From Neobacillus sp. SuZ13 (lineage in GTDB: Bacteria > Bacillota > Bacilli > Bacillales > Cytobacillaceae), in assembly GCF_030123365.1 (NCBI RefSeq), contig NZ_CP126107.1, forward strand, positions 2,589,501 to 2,653,500: a stretch of DNA of 64,000 bases, given 5' to 3'. Below are positions 27,950 through 36,282 of this stretch, piece by piece. The notes beneath the pieces were generated by a model that saw only the letters and a program-made list of their open reading frames with translations, was not told where the DNA came from and did no database searches. Positions within the stretch are counted from its first letter, which is position 1; every line of letters begins with the position of its first letter. Made by a program: the position numbers and the translations under genes.

Positions 27950-28040
27950 AGAGAAGTACTCAAGAGGCTGAAGAGGCGCCCCTGCTAAGGGTGTAGGTCG
28001 GGTAACCGGCGCGAGGGTTCAAATCCCTTCTTCTCTGCCA
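27950..28040 (+). tRNA. tRNA-Ser (anticodon GCU)
   Basis: 91 nt with a long variable arm. The acceptor AGAGAAG pairs with CTTCTCT. Anticodon GCT sits in CCCCTGCTAAGGG, the T arm reads GAGGGTTCAAATCCCTT and the 3' end has CCA. The first pair is A-U rather than the usual G-C of Bacillus tRNA-Ser. Confidence 0.93.
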
Positions 28041-28049
28041 TTATATTAT

Positions 28050-28410
28050 GGGAATGTCTTGGAATCGACAGGGATCGTTTGAGCTTATATTGCGAGTCGA
28101 GGGATTCGGCCTCGTTAAAACGATAAAGCCTATAACTGGCAAACAAAACAACAACTTCGCTTTCGCTGCCTAATATCAGACGATAGCGGTTCCTCCCTCC
28201 ATCGTCCATGTGGTAGGGTAAGGGACTCATTCTAAGTGGACTACGCCGAATTCCACCGTCTGAGGATGAAGGAAGAGACTAACCAGACTAACTGCTTCAA
28301 CGCCTGTCAGTAGGCTAACGAAGTAAGTGAAATCAATTCTACTGACTACACTCGTAGATGTATAAGTGTCAAGATCTTTGCACACGGGTTCAACTCCCGT
28401 CATTTCCACT
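28050..28410 (+). ncRNA. ssrA: tmRNA (ssrA)
   Basis: About 361 nt. The 5' GGGAATG (28050-28056) pairs with the 3' CATTTCC (28401-28407) to form the tRNA-like acceptor, and ACGGGTTCAACTCCCGT forms the T arm. Conserved segments include TGCGAGTCGAGG and CTCGTTAAAACG. The tag frame (28138-28173) codes GKQNNNFAFAA then stop. The CCA end is not encoded. tmRNA rescues ribosomes stalled on broken mRNA together with SmpB; no smpB gene is nearby, whereas in many Bacillus genomes the two are adjacent. Confidence 0.93.
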
Positions 28411-28478
28411 AAAATTTAAAAAATTTCTTGAAAAAGATTCATTATCCGATTATTATGTAAATATGACGTAAGTATTAT

Positions 28479-28504
28479 GCCGGTTTAGCTCAATTGGTAG
28501 AGCA
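28479..28504 (+). pseudogene. 5' fragment of tRNA-Thr
   Basis: 26 bases identical to the acceptor and D arm of the complete tRNA-Thr that follows at 28630. The copy stops just before the anticodon stem. Confidence 0.85.
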
Positions 28505-28600
28505 CGACCGAATAGGCATCCTGAAAAGGCTTCAGCATACTGACCAAATTGCTGCTTGCATAAGCATTCTGAGGTCAGGATGACGTAACTTTTCAGCGTG
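28505..28600 (+). other. Structured insert between the two tRNA-Thr copies
   Basis: Three nested inverted repeats are present: CTGAAAAG (28521-28528) with CTTTTCAG (28589-28596), CTGACC (28540-28545) with GGTCAG (28573-28578), and TGCTT (28553-28557) with AAGCA (28562-28566). This predicts one long hairpin. It is not a recognisable tRNA part. Confidence 0.55.
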
Positions 28601-28629
28601 TACAAACTTTATAATACCTCAAATTATTT

Positions 28630-28705
<76 letters not shown>

Positions 28706-28709
28706 TTTT

Positions 28710-28781
28710 TCCGCAGTAGCTCAGTGGTAGAGCTATCGGCTGTTAACCGATCGGTCGTAGGTTCGAGTCCTACCTGCGGAG
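28710..28781 (+). tRNA. tRNA-Asn (anticodon GUU)
   Basis: 72 nt to the discriminator base. The acceptor TCCGCAG pairs with CTGCGGA, GTT sits in the anticodon loop, and the T arm is GTAGGTTCGAGTCCTAC. The gene lacks an encoded CCA, and the next RNA begins within a few bases. Confidence 0.92.
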
Positions 28782-28783
28782 TT

Positions 28784-28858
28784 TAGTCCAACAAAGACAT
28801 TAGGAAACTGGTCAGGGCGGGAACGCAGCAGCCATAACTAGTGGAATTGTGTGGACTA
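28784..28858 (+). ncRNA. Small SRP-type RNA
   Basis: The apical motif of signal recognition particle RNA is clear: GGTCAG, then GCG-GGAA-CGC (a GGAA tetraloop), then AGCAGCC. The outer helix closes with AGTCCA (28785-28790) and TGGACT (28852-28857), with an inner ATTAG/CTAGT pairing. At about 75 nt this is the short, 4.5S-like form, whereas Bacillus normally carries a long SRP RNA of about 270 nt. It binds the M domain of Ffh if functional. It is the last RNA of the cluster and is followed by a terminator. Confidence 0.75.
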
Positions 28859-28916
28859 TTACATAGCACAAACACTTTATAAACTAACTTTCTAATACTA
28901 ATATCTACCATTTCCA

Positions 28917-28952
28917 TCACCATCCATATTTGTGGATGGTGATTTTATTTTT
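28917..28952 (+). terminator. Terminator of the RNA gene cluster
   Basis: TCACCATCCA (28917-28926) pairs with TGGATGGTGA (28933-28942), with a T-rich tail. It would end the transcript of the tRNA-tmRNA-SRP cluster. Confidence 0.8.
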
Positions 28953-29116
28953 AGTAAACGCATAATATCATCAATGAAAGAAAAAAGCGCCAGTTAGACG
29001 CTTTGTAAGTTCTTAAGGAGTTACTGTATCTTAGGAATGGTTATCTTAGATCGCAATGGACAAACATGGAGTCAAGGTAAATAAAATGATTAAATAACAT
29101 ATAGAAGGTGACAAAA

Positions 29117-29704
29117 ATGGAAGCAATTGTCCTAGCTGCTGGATACTCTAGTCGTGCGAATGCATATAAAATGACTCTGCCACTCGGGCAAATGACTGTA
29201 TTGGAGCAAACCCTATCAAAATTTGAAGGAATATGCAGCAGGGTCATCGTCGTAGCGGGGTTTCAAGCACATATAATCCAAGAGGAAATTGTTAAAATCA
29301 ACAATAAAAATGCCTATACATTTCAGCTGAAATTTGTTTACAATGAATACTTTAACCAGGGAATGTTTAGTTCCATCCAAAAGGGAAGTAGCGAAGTAAA
29401 TGCCTCAACCTTCTTTATTACACCTGGAGATTGTCCGCTTGTAAAAAAAGAGACCGTTCAGTTACTAGCAGTACAAGAAGGGAACGTAGTGATTCCCAGT
29501 TTTAATTGTAAAGGTGGTCACCCTATCAAATTATCAAGTGAAGTGAAACAGAAAATTCTCGAAACCAAACCAGACAGTAATCTGCGTGTAGTATTAAGCT
29601 GTTTCGATAAGAAATATATGAATGCAGAGGATCCGGGAGTTTTAATGGATGTTGATACACTGGAGGATTACCAAAAAGCCATTGATTATTATGATAAAGC
29701 TTAG
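29117..29704 (+). CDS. MocA/MobA-like nucleotidyltransferase
   Basis: 195 residues. The N-terminal LAAGYSSRANAYKMTLPLG is a variant of the nucleotidyltransferase signature LAAGxSxRxGxxK, and FFITPGDCPLVKKETV carries the metal-binding Asp. MocA-type enzymes transfer CMP or GMP to molybdopterin and supply the cofactor to molybdenum hydroxylases, and an XDH-type operon lies 4 kb downstream on the same strand. The link is inferred. ATG 29117 follows GAAGGTGA; an upstream GTG at 29108 is rejected because it lies within that site. Confidence 0.8.
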   Translation: MEAIVLAAGYSSRANAYKMTLPLGQMTVLEQTLSKFEGICSRVIVVAGFQAHIIQEEIVKINNKNAYTFQLKFVYNEYFNQGMFSSIQKGSSEVNASTFFITPGDCPLVKKETVQLLAVQEGNVVIPSFNCKGGHPIKLSSEVKQKILETKPDSNLRVVLSCFDKKYMNAEDPGVLMDVDTLEDYQKAIDYYDKA

Positions 29705-29783
29705 ATTTCACTATATTTTTCCGCTTCATAACCGGAGGCGATTCTTTAAAAAGCAGCAGAAGAATATAAGTGAATCCAAATAA

Positions 29784-29826
29784 AAAAGCCAAATCTCTTA
29801 CTGCAGTACCTAGAAATTTGGCTTTT
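29784..29826 (+). terminator. Terminator after the MocA-like gene
   Basis: AAAAGCCAAAT (29784-29794) pairs with ATTTGGCTTTT (29816-29826), an 11-bp stem that contains its own T tail. It could act on both strands. Confidence 0.75.
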
Positions 29827-29897
29827 GAACACCAAGTTATAACTAAAATATAAATTCTATGGATTACAGGTTGCTTGCCAGAATCTATAAACTCTTT

Positions 29898-29956
29898 GTC
29901 AGATAACGTAACTCGTGCTGTGAGAGTAAAGTAAATATCTGACCTTTATTTTTTTA
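29898..29956. terminator. Second terminator-like hairpin
   Basis: GTCAGATA (29898-29905) pairs with TATCTGAC (29936-29943), followed by CTTTATTTTTTT. It lies just past the convergent MFS gene. Confidence 0.6.
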
Positions 29957-29963
29957 CGAATTG

Positions 29964-31238
29964 CTATATATTCATTATTCCTTCTTTAGTTAATTGACTT
30001 GAATGTTGTTTCTTAATAATAATGACAAATAAGCTTGCAAGTAAACAGAACATTCCTGCCGAGAAGAATGCCCAAGTATAAGTGTTGAAAAATTTATAGA
30101 CTAGACCCCCTCCATATGCAGCGACTGCAGCACCTACCTGATGTGATGCGAAAATCCAACCGTAAATTATTCCACTTTTAGTAGTACCAAAGATTTGTCT
30201 TGAGATACTAATAGTAGGGGGAACAGTTGCAATCCAATCTAATCCATAAAATACAGTAAAGAAAACTAGCATAGTAGTGGAACCTTCATTTAATGCAAAA
30301 GGAAGTAATACAAGCGAAGCCCCTCTTAAACCATAGTACCAAAATAATAGCCATCGATTATCGAAACGATCTGACAGCCACCCGGATAGAGTTGTTCCTA
30401 CTAGATTAAAGATTCCCATAAACGAAAGAAAAGAAGCTGCTGTCACTAAAGGGATGCCAAAACTAATACAGTAAGAAACAAAATGAGTACCAATTAATCC
30501 GCTCGTTGAAAGCCCACAAATAAAGAAACTACCTGCTAATAACCAAAATTCCTTCACCTTCACAGCTTCGAATAAGCCATTGAAGGCTAAAACAATAGGA
30601 TTTTTCTTTTCTCCTTTATTGCTCACTTGTGTTTCTTTTTCCAGTCCATATGGAAGAATGCCAACATCCTTAGGTGTGTTTTTCATAAATAAAAGGATTA
30701 TGATAAGCATTATGAAACTAAGGATCATAAATAAAGCAATCGCCCAGCGCCACGAATAATTTTCAATTATAGCCGCTAAAACAGGAAGTAGAATTAACTG
30801 ACCAGTTGCTGTACTTGCTGTTAATATTCCTACTGCTAGACCTCTTCTTTTCTCAAACCAATGATTCGCCACATATGGACTTACTACCGTTAAAAAAAGG
30901 CTTGCTCCTAATCCAATTATAACGCCCCAAATAAGGATCATATGCCATGACTGGTTCATCATTAAAGTAAGTATGATACCTGTCAGCAAAGTTGCCATAG
31001 AAACGATCATCATTTTTTTTAACCCAATCACTTCTAATAATGCTGCCATGAACGGTCCTGATATCCCATATAAAAAGAGACTAATTGCAAAAGCAAGTGC
31101 AATAATAGATCGATCCCAGCCAAATTCGTTTTCTAAGGGATCTATGAAAACCCCTGAAGATGACATGACAATTCCGGCTACAATAATAGAGAAAAATGTT
31201 ATAACAAGAATATACCAGCTATAGTGTATACGCTTCAA
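29964..31238 (-). CDS. MFS transporter (OFA/monocarboxylate-like)
   Basis: 424 residues, twelve membrane helices. The cytoplasmic loop EVIGLKKMM takes the place of the family A-motif, while FNLVGTTLSGWLSDRFDNRW in the second half preserves it. The overall layout (long mid loop, SSGVFIDPLENEFGWDRS) is like oxalate/formate or monocarboxylate antiporters. It is divergent from the LysR-type gene at 31385 (146 bases between), which probably controls it. Confidence 0.85.
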   Translation of the reverse strand: MKRIHYSWYILVITFFSIIVAGIVMSSSGVFIDPLENEFGWDRSIIALAFAISLFLYGISGPFMAALLEVIGLKKMMIVSMATLLTGIILTLMMNQSWHMILIWGVIIGLGASLFLTVVSPYVANHWFEKRRGLAVGILTASTATGQLILLPVLAAIIENYSWRWAIALFMILSFIMLIIILLFMKNTPKDVGILPYGLEKETQVSNKGEKKNPIVLAFNGLFEAVKVKEFWLLAGSFFICGLSTSGLIGTHFVSYCISFGIPLVTAASFLSFMGIFNLVGTTLSGWLSDRFDNRWLLFWYYGLRGASLVLLPFALNEGSTTMLVFFTVFYGLDWIATVPPTISISRQIFGTTKSGIIYGWIFASHQVGAAVAAYGGGLVYKFFNTYTWAFFSAGMFCLLASLFVIIIKKQHSSQLTKEGIMNI

Positions 31239-31384
31239 AACTCAAATACCTCCGTTGTCTTTATATAATGTTTTTTTCTAAATAATAACTTGCAAATAAT
31301 TATTAGTAAAATTGAAGTTTATGAAGTTATCCATTGATTTTTTTGATACTATAAAAGTAAGAGTAAATTTAAGTAGGTGAAATA

Positions 31385-32296
31385 ATGGAAATACGCCATT
31401 TTGTTACGTTTAAAAAGGTCATTGAAACGGGCAGCTTCACACAAGCAGCAGAACATTTAGGCTACACTCAATCGACAGTGACTTCTCATATTCAGGCACT
31501 TGAAGGACATTTAGGTGGACCTCTGTTTGATCGGATGGGTCGAAAGGTTGGATTGACTGATATTGGCAAGAAGTTGTTGCCATATATACAAGAGATTTTA
31601 GATACCTATGGAAAAATCGAAAGCATTACTAGTGATGGTGAGGATATAAGAGGGGAGTTAAAGATAGCGGCCCCGGAATCTCTAACGGTATACCGCCTAG
31701 AAATAATATTAAGAGAATATAGAAAGAAATTTCCTCATGTGCGCATCAGTTTAAGTAACGCCACCTGCGGTGATAACAAGAAATCAATACTTGATGGTAG
31801 AGCAGATATTGCGTTTGTCATGTTGCCACGGTTTGAGGATTCAGATTTAGTCATCCATCCGTTAATGAACGAACCAATTGTTCTCGTTGGAAGTCCTGAC
31901 TGTTCCCTGAACAGTTTAGCTAAAAGTTACGAAAATCAGAAGCTTAGCGAGTGTTTAATTACTAACGAAAAAGAAGCCAGTTATCGAAGAATATTTGAAG
32001 AGTTCCTACGGGAAAGAGGGATTGTACCTTCCAATATTATGGAACTTTGGAGTATTGAGGCGATAAAGCGATCTGTAATGAGTGGTCTTGGTATTGCTTA
32101 TTTACCTTTAATAGCTGTACAGGATGAAGTCGAAGAAGGAAAGTTGAAAATTATTCCTTGTGAAGCTGATTTAAAACTGATATACTCCCAAGTCCTTTAT
32201 CACAAAAACAAATGGGTTTCCCCTGCATTATCAGGTTTTATAGATATTACCTTGAAACATGCAAGAGACTGGTCATGTGAGGAGACTACTTGTTGA
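31385..32296 (+). CDS. LysR-family transcriptional regulator
   Basis: 303 residues. The first 60 residues are a LysR helix-turn-helix (TFKKVIETGSFTQAAEHLGYTQSTVTSHIQALE); the effector-binding domain spans about 90-295 (GELKIAAPESLTVYRLE). ATG 31385 follows AAGTAGGTGAAAT. It faces away from the MFS gene at 31238, its most likely target. The effector is unknown. Confidence 0.9.
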   Translation: MEIRHFVTFKKVIETGSFTQAAEHLGYTQSTVTSHIQALEGHLGGPLFDRMGRKVGLTDIGKKLLPYIQEILDTYGKIESITSDGEDIRGELKIAAPESLTVYRLEIILREYRKKFPHVRISLSNATCGDNKKSILDGRADIAFVMLPRFEDSDLVIHPLMNEPIVLVGSPDCSLNSLAKSYENQKLSECLITNEKEASYRRIFEEFLRERGIVPSNIMELWSIEAIKRSVMSGLGIAYLPLIAVQDEVEEGKLKIIPCEADLKLIYSQVLYHKNKWVSPALSGFIDITLKHARDWSCEETTC

Positions 32297-32348
32297 GTTG
32301 AGATTGTGAAGTTCAAACTTAAACGAACGGGTTCAAAATTAGACGTTC

Positions 32349-32375
32349 CAGCTGCCATTTCTGGTGGCTGTTTTT
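32349..32375 (+). terminator. Terminator after the LysR gene
   Basis: CAGCTGCCA (32349-32357) pairs imperfectly with TGGTGGCTG (32362-32370), followed by five T. Confidence 0.55.
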
Positions 32376-32479
32376 CTTGTTCAACAAACGGGCAGTTTAG
32401 TAAAAGAAGGTATATTACAATGAGAGGAAATAAATGTTAATAATTTGTAAGTTCACGAAAAAGGAATTGTTAATAAACA

Positions 32480-32935
32480 ATGAATCAAAATTATGATAAA
32501 AATTCATTTCGAAATTTGAATCTATTTGAAAAGATCTTAGTTATTACAGCATTAACACTCCTTGTTTTCCTATCCATTACTTTTGTGATAGGGAGTTTTT
32601 TCTTTGGGATTGCAGGCTTTTTTAGTTTATTTGGAGTGCAATATACATCTCCATACTCCCTTATAGGTTTTGTGTTGTTTTTCTTGCTATTGGGTGTTGT
32701 AATGGATTTATTCTCTAATGCTTTTATCAAGTTATCATCCGATTATATATCAGGTAAATATAAATTATTTATCACACGAATGGTTATTGATTGCACATTT
32801 ACTTGGTTAGCTTTACATACAGTAGATGAATTTATGAATAGTATTACAGTTCCATCGACAACAGAAATTATTACAGCTTTATTATTATTCTTTATTGAAG
32901 TTGCCTTTGATGATAAAGATAAAAATAAAAAGTAA
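32480..32935 (+). CDS. yrvL: YrvL-family membrane protein
   Basis: 151 residues with three or four membrane helices: residues 17-47 (ILVITALTLLVFLSITFVIG), 60-80, and a final stretch ALLLFFIEVAF near 135-147, with a charged lysine-rich tail. It matches the Bacillus YrvL family. In B. subtilis YrvL is reported as an anti-sigma-type regulator of the oxalate decarboxylase pathway, but no sigma factor pair is present here, so its role in this position is open. The ribosome-binding site is weak (AAGGAA about 12 bases upstream). Confidence 0.7.
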   Translation: MNQNYDKNSFRNLNLFEKILVITALTLLVFLSITFVIGSFFFGIAGFFSLFGVQYTSPYSLIGFVLFFLLLGVVMDLFSNAFIKLSSDYISGKYKLFITRMVIDCTFTWLALHTVDEFMNSITVPSTTEIITALLLFFIEVAFDDKDKNKK

Positions 32936-33202
32936 TTGTTTCAATGTGGTTTCTTAGGTTTACATACGGGAATTTTTAAAAGGTTTATTTTAATTAATGC
33001 AATTTTAAATGCATTCTTTGCTTATCCGTTGTCATTTTTCGCGAAAAAAATAAGATATTATAAATTAGTTCGTTTTAATAATCATCAATTCTTCTTATAT
33101 TTCTTTTCAAAGGCATTTTTATTTTATTGGTTACAATATCTATTTGAAAAGAACAAATCGCCCAATAATAAAGGGGCTTATATTGTGAAGGATTATACTT
33201 AA
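32936..33202 (+). CDS. Doubtful small membrane protein
   Basis: 88 residues if read from TTG 32936, which directly follows the YrvL stop and has no ribosome-binding site. The product is basic and aromatic with one or two possible membrane segments. It may be a remnant of a gene or non-coding. Confidence 0.25.
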   Translation: MFQCGFLGLHTGIFKRFILINAILNAFFAYPLSFFAKKIRYYKLVRFNNHQFFLYFFSKAFLFYWLQYLFEKNKSPNNKGAYIVKDYT

Positions 33203-33260
33203 GCTACGGGCGGCTTTACTTCAATAAGGAGTAAGGCTTTTTTCTTGTTCAACTAAGCAG

Positions 33261-33476
33261 GATAGCTATAAAAATTCATTAAAATTACTATCTAAAGATG
33301 AAAAGCATATTCTTCGCAATTTATATTCCCTTTATTTACACGACCTTTCTGAATTTACCGATGGTTTAGACATATCATCAAGTGGTTCATTTGAGCTTAA
33401 CTCATTTGAATTAATCTGGGAGAGAGATGGGGGAACACCATATTTTCTAAAAAAAGACCAGATAAATTATCAATAA
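33261..33476 (+). pseudogene. Fragment of a GNAT acetyltransferase gene
   Basis: A start-less frame reads SLYLHDLSEFTDGLDI and LNSFELIWERDGGTPYFLKK, which match the beginning of a GNAT-family acetyltransferase, and ends at a TAA (33474-33476) before the acetyl-CoA site. About two thirds of the protein is missing. No start codon is available in frame. Confidence 0.65.
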
Positions 33477-33528
33477 GCCAAAAATATGCGAGTTTTTATT
33501 CATTTACTTGTATATTTTCGGCTTTTTT
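33475..33528 (+). terminator. Terminator before the molybdenum hydroxylase operon
   Basis: AAGCCAAAAATAT (33475-33487) pairs with ATATTTTCGGCTT (33512-33524) with one mismatch, followed by a T run. Confidence 0.7.
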
Positions 33529-33656
33529 ACATGAAGCATCATAAATTCTTGAATGAAATGAATCATAAAATATGATTCTCGTTTATAAAATCATAGGAAG
33601 AGGTTTCTATAAATAAAGTGTCCCCTATAAAAAAAGAGTCGAAGGGTGTTGTTGGA

Positions 33657-35822
33657 ATGAACCTAAAAGACATAAGCACCTCAGTGCCCAAAAAGGACCA
33701 TGGTGGTAAAGTATCGGGTCAGCTGCCCTACATTAGTGACGTGAAAGTAGAAACTATGGTTTATGGGGTTTTGTACCGGTCGACCATTGCGTATGGAAAA
33801 ATCAAGTCAATTCAGTTACCGAACCTTCCTGAAGGTTATGAAGCGGTTGGGGCAGAGCATATTCCTGGACCAAATTATGTCAAAATCATCAAAGAAGATC
33901 AGCCCATTTTTGCGAATGAATGGGTCAATTATATTGGTGAGCCGATTCTTATGCTCGTTGGAAAAGAACTTAATGTCCTGTATGGATTGTTAAGTGAAAT
34001 TAAGGTCGAATTTGAAGAACATCAGCCTATTTATACATTGGACGAAGCCATCCAACAAAAATCTACAACTGGTGTAAATATGGCAAGCTATGAATTCGGA
34101 GAAAGCTTAGAGAACATTACAGTGATTGAACAGGGAGCCCATAAAATAATTGAAGAAGAATATGAAACGGGTTATCAGGAGCATGTCTACCTTGAGCCAC
34201 AAGGAATGCTCGCCATATATAAGGATGATGAAATTGAAGTCCAGGGTTCAATGCAATGTCTTTATTATATAAAAAATGCCTTACTAAGCGCGTTAGCCTG
34301 TGGCGATGATGAAGTCAGAGTGGTCCAAAGCCCGACCGGCGGAGGTTTTGGCGGCAAAGAAGAGTTCCCTTCAATGATGGCATGTCACGTAGCTGTTGCG
34401 GCAAAAGCAGTAAAAAAATCAGTGATGCTCGTGTTCGACCGTGCTGAGGATATGGTAGTAACCACAAAAAGGCACCCGGCCAAACTTAAATATCGAACGG
34501 CCATAGATAAGGAAGGAAATATCTTAAGCCTGTGTGTAGATATCTATTTGGATGGCGGAGCGAATGTGGGTTTGAGTTCTGTCGTGCTGCAGCGTGCCTT
34601 AATAAACAGTGCCGGTGTTTATAAAATTCCGCACTTTCATGCAAAAGGCTATGTCTTAAAAACCAATACGGTTCCGAACGGTGCCTTCAGAGGCTTTGGT
34701 GCTCCTCAAAGCTTTGCCGGAATCGAAAGTCATATGGGACATCTTAGTAAACTAGCAAATATCGATCCACTTGAATATAAACAAAAATACCTCGTCAAAC
34801 AAGGAGACCCCACCATTACCAAAGGTATATTCCGCGACCCAATATTAGTGCAAGATATGATTGACGATCTACTTAACAAGTCTAAATACAAAAATAAGAA
34901 AGAAGAGTTTCAGCATTACAATCAACAAAATCAACGTTATAAAAAAGGCATTGGAACTTCGTTGTTCCTCCATGGTTGTGGATTTACAGGCAGTGGCGAA
35001 CGAGACCATATTAAAGCAACAGTGAAACTGTTTAAATCAAAGGACGGAAAGGTATCACTTAAAATCTCAAATTCTGATATGGGACAAGGCATTTTGACGA
35101 CCCTGTCTAAAATTGTCGCCAAAGAACTAGACCTCCCGTACGAAGAAGTATTGTACCCGTATCCCGATACAAAAGAAGTTCCAGACTCCGGTCCGACCGT
35201 AGCCTCGAGGACGACGATGATTGTCGGAAAATTGCTTGAACGGGCCGCAAAAAAACTAAAGGACCAGTGGCAAATAGGAGTGGAACAGGAAGTAGTGGAA
35301 CATTATGTTCATCGTGAAATGATCCCTTGGGACGAAACAACCTTCACAGGAGATGCTTATCCCGCTTATTCATGGGGTGTGAATATCGTTGAATTGGAAG
35401 TGGATACGTTAACAGGAAATATTAAGCTAGAAAAAGTATACGGCAATTATGAAGTGGGGAAGGTCATCGATGACAGAATTATGAAAGGCCAAATTGATGG
35501 TGGTCTGGCTCAAGGGTTAGCGTACGGCTATTTAGAAAAGATGACGTCAAAGCAAGGCAGGATCCAACAAAAAAGCATATCGGATTATGGACCGCCGACT
35601 TCATTGGACGTCGTTTCAATCGAAAGCAAGGTCTTTGATAACCCTTATGCTGATGGTCCGTACGGGGCGAAGGGTGCGGGTGAATTGACATTAATCGGCG
35701 GTGCTCCAGCCGTCCAAGCGGCAATCGAGGATGCACTGCAAACTTCTTTTCAGCAAATTCCAATCACACCGGAAGTCATTATTGAAAGTCTTTGGAGGAA
35801 AGAAGGTGAAGAGGTTGATTAA
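33657..35822 (+). CDS. Xanthine dehydrogenase-type molybdenum-binding subunit
   Basis: 721 residues from ATG 33657 (AGGGTG about 9 bases upstream; GTG 33618 has a poorly spaced site). The family's glycine-rich motif VQSPTGGGFGGKEE, the molybdopterin segments GAFRGFGAPQS and SDMGQG, and the C-terminal catalytic Glu in GPYGAKGAGE are intact. The family includes purine, aldehyde and nicotinate hydroxylases, so the exact substrate is not fixed. It opens an operon with the Fe-S, FAD and XdhC-type genes. Confidence 0.9.
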   Translation: MNLKDISTSVPKKDHGGKVSGQLPYISDVKVETMVYGVLYRSTIAYGKIKSIQLPNLPEGYEAVGAEHIPGPNYVKIIKEDQPIFANEWVNYIGEPILMLVGKELNVLYGLLSEIKVEFEEHQPIYTLDEAIQQKSTTGVNMASYEFGESLENITVIEQGAHKIIEEEYETGYQEHVYLEPQGMLAIYKDDEIEVQGSMQCLYYIKNALLSALACGDDEVRVVQSPTGGGFGGKEEFPSMMACHVAVAAKAVKKSVMLVFDRAEDMVVTTKRHPAKLKYRTAIDKEGNILSLCVDIYLDGGANVGLSSVVLQRALINSAGVYKIPHFHAKGYVLKTNTVPNGAFRGFGAPQSFAGIESHMGHLSKLANIDPLEYKQKYLVKQGDPTITKGIFRDPILVQDMIDDLLNKSKYKNKKEEFQHYNQQNQRYKKGIGTSLFLHGCGFTGSGERDHIKATVKLFKSKDGKVSLKISNSDMGQGILTTLSKIVAKELDLPYEEVLYPYPDTKEVPDSGPTVASRTTMIVGKLLERAAKKLKDQWQIGVEQEVVEHYVHREMIPWDETTFTGDAYPAYSWGVNIVELEVDTLTGNIKLEKVYGNYEVGKVIDDRIMKGQIDGGLAQGLAYGYLEKMTSKQGRIQQKSISDYGPPTSLDVVSIESKVFDNPYADGPYGAKGAGELTLIGGAPAVQAAIEDALQTSFQQIPITPEVIIESLWRKEGEEVD

Positions 35823-36282
35823 ATTTACACTAAATGGAAGAACAGTAGAAACGGACGCTCCTGCTACTGTAAGATTACTAGATTTAATAAGAGAAGAGTT
35901 TGAGTTAATCGGAACAAAGGAAGGCTGTGGTGAAGGGGAGTGCGGAGCCTGCAGTGTATTTGTGAATAACCTTCTGCAAAACAGCTGCCTGATTCCTATT
36001 GGCTCGATTGATGGAGCCAATATTCAAACGATTGAAGGAATACTTGATTCCGAACAATTTAAGATCTTAGATGAGAGCTATTCTAGTGCCGGGGGAGTGC
36101 AATGCGGCTATTGCATTCCGGGGATGATTATGGCAAGTGCCGCGTTATTATCTAAAAATCCTCATCCTTCCGAGGCTGAGATACGTGAGGGGATTTCTGG
36201 AAATTTATGTCGATGTACGGGCTACAATATGATTGTTGATGCGATCAATCAGGCAGCAAAAAAAGGTGATGGCTTATGGTAG
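35806..36282 (+). CDS. Xanthine dehydrogenase-type 2Fe-2S subunit
   Basis: 158 residues. GTG 35806 is chosen because GGAGG lies 7 bases before it; the start overlaps the Mo-subunit gene by 17 bases. The first cluster is bound by Cys residues of GCGEGECGACSVF and NSC, the second by GGVQCGYCIPGM and GNLCRCTGY. It passes electrons from the molybdenum site to the FAD subunit. Confidence 0.92.
   Translation: MKRLIKFTLNGRTVETDAPATVRLLDLIREEFELIGTKEGCGEGECGACSVFVNNLLQNSCLIPIGSIDGANIQTIEGILDSEQFKILDESYSSAGGVQCGYCIPGMIMASAALLSKNPHPSEAEIREGISGNLCRCTGYNMIVDAINQAAKKGDGLW

Noticed and set aside
27680..27988. ORF reading through the 21-bp repeats
   Set aside because: A 21-base repeat always stays in frame, so the repeated SLI pattern is a by-product; it also runs into tRNA-Ser and has no ribosome-binding site.
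27985..28409. Two minus-strand ORFs over the tmRNA
   Set aside because: They run antisense to a clear tRNA and tmRNA and lack any ribosome-binding site.
35691..36020. Minus-strand ORF in the XDH-type operon
   Set aside because: It is antisense to conserved Fe-S coding sequence.
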